In this document: positions 62,025 through 64,000 of the stretch, in pieces
Numbering within the stretch: the stretch's first letter is position 1
Layout of the letters: each line of letters opens with the position of its first letter
Origin: Rhizobium sp. N324
Lineage (GTDB): Bacteria > Pseudomonadota > Alphaproteobacteria > Rhizobiales > Rhizobiaceae
Length of the DNA: 64,000 nucleotides
NCBI RefSeq assembly: GCF_001664485.1
Contig: NZ_CP013634.1
Location: forward strand, 186,001-250,000
Reading direction: 5' to 3'
Program-made: the position numbers and the translations under genes
Notes under the pieces: generated by a model
Told to the model about the DNA's origin: nothing
Databases searched by the model: none
The model's input: the letters and a program-made list of their open reading frames with translations, nothing else

Positions 62025-62648
62025 ATGTCAAGGACTACGTCCGCAAAAAAAACCGAAACTTCGAGTGAAATCTCCGCAGCTGTTTCAGAGGATCGAATCC
62101 CGCCGCGGGAACGTATCGTCTCCACAGCATCGGAGCTTTTCCGCGAGCGCGGCATCCGCGGCATCGGCGTCGATGCCATCGCTGATGCGGCTCTGACCAA
62201 CAAGATGACGCTCTATCGGCATTTCGGCTCGAAGGACGAACTCGTCTGCGAAACGCTGCGCCGCGCCTCCGAAAAGGCGGGCGCCATCTGGCGCGATCTG
62301 GAGACGGCCTATCCCGGCAATCCGCGCGCACAGCTTTACGCCTGGGTGGAAATGCGGGCGCGATGTCTGAACGGCGAGCCCGCCGGCTGCGATCTCGCCA
62401 ATGCCGCCATCGAGCTGAAGGGCGAGGGCCATCCCGCCCATGAAATGATCGAGCGCCACAAGGCCGAACAGCGTGATCGCCTGGCTGCGCTCTGTTCGGC
62501 GGCCGATGCCCGCGAGCCGGACCTTCTTGCCGATACGTTGACGCTGCTGCTCGAGGGGGCGCGCGTCAGCCGCCAGGCCATGGGCGCTGCCAGCTGCTGC
62601 GGTCATTTCGCCAAGGCCTGCAACGCGGCGATCGCTTCGTTCGCCTGA
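62025..62648 (+). CDS. TetR-family transcriptional regulator
   Basis: 207 aa from the ATG at 62025 (a TTG one codon earlier is possible). The HTH reads RERIVSTASELFRERGIRGI, GVDAIADAALTNKMTLYRHF, GSKDELVCETLR, the classic TetR N-terminal pattern. The C-terminal ligand domain contains ELKGEGHPAHEMIERHKAEQ. A short Ser/Thr/Lys-rich leader precedes the HTH. The start lies practically on top of an operator-like palindrome, so autorepression is likely. Confidence 0.88.
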   Translation: MSRTTSAKKTETSSEISAAVSEDRIPPRERIVSTASELFRERGIRGIGVDAIADAALTNKMTLYRHFGSKDELVCETLRRASEKAGAIWRDLETAYPGNPRAQLYAWVEMRARCLNGEPAGCDLANAAIELKGEGHPAHEMIERHKAEQRDRLAALCSAADAREPDLLADTLTLLLEGARVSRQAMGAASCCGHFAKACNAAIASFA

Positions 62649-62720
62649 CTCGGTTCTTTTGGGAACCTTACCGCTTCCATGCCGTTTTTCCATCACCGGA
62701 GGACAAGTGGAGACCGGGCG

Positions 62721-62909
62721 ATGAACTACATCTATCTCAAACGCCTATATGCCAAACGCGCCGAGCTTGAAGCCAAGCTGGAGCTTCACGATGCGCGCTA
62801 TTGTTTCGGCGAGGAAGAGGTCGATGACGGCACCGACAGCGATCTGCGTCAGCGGCTGAGCGAAATTTCCGACGAAATCGACGCATTGGAGAGCAGGCCC
62901 GGCCGCTAG
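62721..62909 (+). CDS. Small coiled-coil protein (62 aa)
   Basis: The ATG at 62721 has GGAG 8 nt upstream. MNYIYLKRLYAKRAELEAKL and the C-terminal LRQRLSEISDEIDALES are two charged heptad-like helices joined by an acidic linker (EEEVDDGTDSD), suggesting a helical hairpin. No family recognised. It lies 72 bp after the TetR gene on the same strand and could be co-transcribed. Confidence 0.6.
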   Translation: MNYIYLKRLYAKRAELEAKLELHDARYCFGEEEVDDGTDSDLRQRLSEISDEIDALESRPGR

Positions 62910-62984
62910 AGCCAGCGGCTTTAATGTGTTGTTTTTATGCATGTTTTTGTCCTGGCGCCCTGCACGTTCCCGGGCGGGCATACC

Positions 62985-63422
62985 CTAATCTCCTGCGCTG
63001 AGGATCTCCATCGTTCGCTCGTCGAATTTCCCCTGATAGAAATGCTCGATCACCCGGTGGAAGGGCGAGCCGTGATCGCTGATCGCGGCAAACAGCGTCA
63101 TCGACGAGCGCAGCTTCAGGTCATCGGGCGAGCCCAGGATTGCATGCGCGGATCGGTCCTTGACCGACAAGATCGCCTCGATGCAACGCAACAGCCGGCT
63201 TGAGAGAATGGGATCGGCGAGATAGGCGGCGGCTTCCTCGGCCGAACGGATCGCATATTTTTCCGCCATCGGCGAGGTGCCGAGACCTGATATCTGCGGG
63301 AAGATGAACCACATCCAGTGGGAGGTCTTGCGCCCGGCTTTCAGTTCCGAAAGCGCCTTTTCGTAGACGCCGTTCTGGGCGTCGACGAAGCGGTCGAGAT
63401 TGTAATCGATATCACCGGCCAT
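62985..63422 (-). CDS. DUF1810 family protein (145 aa)
   Basis: Begins MAGDIDYNLDRFVDAQNGVY followed by ELKAGRKTSHWMWFIFPQIS and GLGTSPMAEKYAIRSAEEAA, the DUF1810 (calpastatin-like) signature, with LLRCIEAILSVKDRSAHAIL later. A GGGA lies 7 nt before the ATG at 63422; the frame extends further 5' without a better site. Function is unknown; structures of the family are all-helical. Standard length. Confidence 0.85.
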   Translation of the reverse strand: MAGDIDYNLDRFVDAQNGVYEKALSELKAGRKTSHWMWFIFPQISGLGTSPMAEKYAIRSAEEAAAYLADPILSSRLLRCIEAILSVKDRSAHAILGSPDDLKLRSSMTLFAAISDHGSPFHRVIEHFYQGKFDERTMEILSAGD

Positions 63423-63508
63423 GGTTCGTCCCTTTCCTGCATGATGCAGCCTGGGCCGAATTCCCATGCCCGGCAAGCTGGCTTTCCTCGGGCGAGCCGC
63501 GTGCTCTC

Positions 63509-63823
63509 TCAGCACACCCTTTCGGCATAGGGGCTACTGTCACGGCAATGGCCGTAAGGCTGATGGTGCGGCGCGCTGTCGCCGGCGGGGGCGGCAATGG
63601 CCGATGTCGTCACCGGGTCCGTCTCGGTGGAAGAATATGCGGCGAAACCGACAAAGCTCAAGAGAGCCAGCGCCGCGACCACGACAATGCGCTCGAAGCC
63701 CGAAAGTTTCTGGGCGCTGACATGTTCCACATAGTCGCGTTCGCCCAGTCCGGCGGTTTCGTCCTCTTTCACATGAAGGGTCACCATATCCTGGCGCCGG
63801 GTCAAAGTTTCACAATCTGTCAT
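63509..63823 (-). CDS. Hypothetical single-pass membrane protein (104 aa)
   Basis: AGGAG lies 9 nt before the ATG at 63823. A polar N-terminal region (about 1-43) precedes one membrane helix (IVVVAALALLSFVGFAAYSS) and a Thr/Pro/His-rich tail ending YAERVC. It is probably anchored with the N-terminus in the cytoplasm. No family recognised. The remaining 177 bp to the window edge show no gene. Confidence 0.6.
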   Translation of the reverse strand: MTDCETLTRRQDMVTLHVKEDETAGLGERDYVEHVSAQKLSGFERIVVVAALALLSFVGFAAYSSTETDPVTTSAIAAPAGDSAPHHQPYGHCRDSSPYAERVC

Positions 63824-64000
63824 CTAAATTACTCCTGCAACACATGCGGCGCCGGCCTCTCAAGAATAAACTCTCAACCCTCATGGCGGACCGACTCCCG
63901 CATGCGTGCAGCATGTGTGTCTTTAATCGCGGCAATTGAAGGGGCGATCTGCAAACGCAGTGTTCAAAAAATCGTCCCAATGAATGCAAAATATCGTGAT

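Overview
The window looks like a piece of a Rhizobium genome of the R. leguminosarum / R. etli group. The evidence is the high-GC coding style, the alphaproteobacterial rhamnose locus in the order rhaRSTPQUK with rhaDI divergent, palindromic intergenic elements of the rhizobial mosaic (RIME) type, DUF2934 and DUF1810 proteins, and an excess of ABC importers, each with its own regulator. The sequence does not show whether this is chromosome or a megaplasmid. I see no tRNA, rRNA, CRISPR array, insertion sequence or prophage.

Layout. 1-5.5 kb: small hypothetical proteins, a DUF2934 protein, a UdgX-like uracil-DNA glycosylase, and a phospholipase D / endonuclease-phosphatase gene pair. 5.6-11.9 kb: a GntR regulator translationally coupled to a PLP-dependent C-S lyase-type enzyme, followed by a complete CUT1 sugar ABC importer. 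12-19.4 kb: peptidase T, a lipoprotein cell-wall hydrolase, the sulfate importer sbp-cysTWA, and a porin. 19.5-28.3 kb: the potassium system kdpFABC-kdpDE, with a linked ptsN (EIIA-Ntr) and an extra 27-residue membrane peptide ahead of kdpF. 28.5-34.7 kb: mixed metabolism (CopC-like protein, xylitol-type dehydrogenase, DedA protein, flavin disulfide reductase coupled to a DUF4126 protein, glutaryl-CoA dehydrogenase, cupin). 34.7-42.9 kb: a LysR regulator divergent from a branched-chain-type ABC importer, a GMC oxidoreductase and a 3-hydroxyisobutyrate-type dehydrogenase. 42.9-55.6 kb: an orphan FhuC-like ATPase, a FAH-fold enzyme and the full L-rhamnose locus. 55.7-64 kb: an AhpD-like protein with an ECF41-type sigma factor, an amidohydrolase with an IclR regulator, two antitoxin genes whose toxin partners are destroyed, an SDR, a TetR regulator and small hypothetical proteins.

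How the genes work together. The rhamnose genes form a complete route: RhaSTPQ import, RhaU mutarotation, RhaI isomerisation, RhaK phosphorylation, and RhaD, an aldolase fused to a short-chain dehydrogenase. Both operons diverge from one 198-bp control region containing two inverted copies of a 19-bp site, and each copy includes an outward-facing TTGACA -35 box. The kdp cluster joins pump, sensor, regulator and a PTS-Ntr phosphocarrier that is a known modulator of KdpD elsewhere.

Most notable observations: the paired rhamnose operator/promoter architecture; the 27-aa peptide ahead of kdpF; the UdgX signature; a VapC toxin gene collapsed to its start codon plus C-terminal tail; a second toxin reading frame lacking its catalytic aspartate; a near-consensus ECF41 promoter before the sigma gene; and clustered dyads in front of the TetR gene. 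All functional calls rest on reading motifs by eye; no database search was run.
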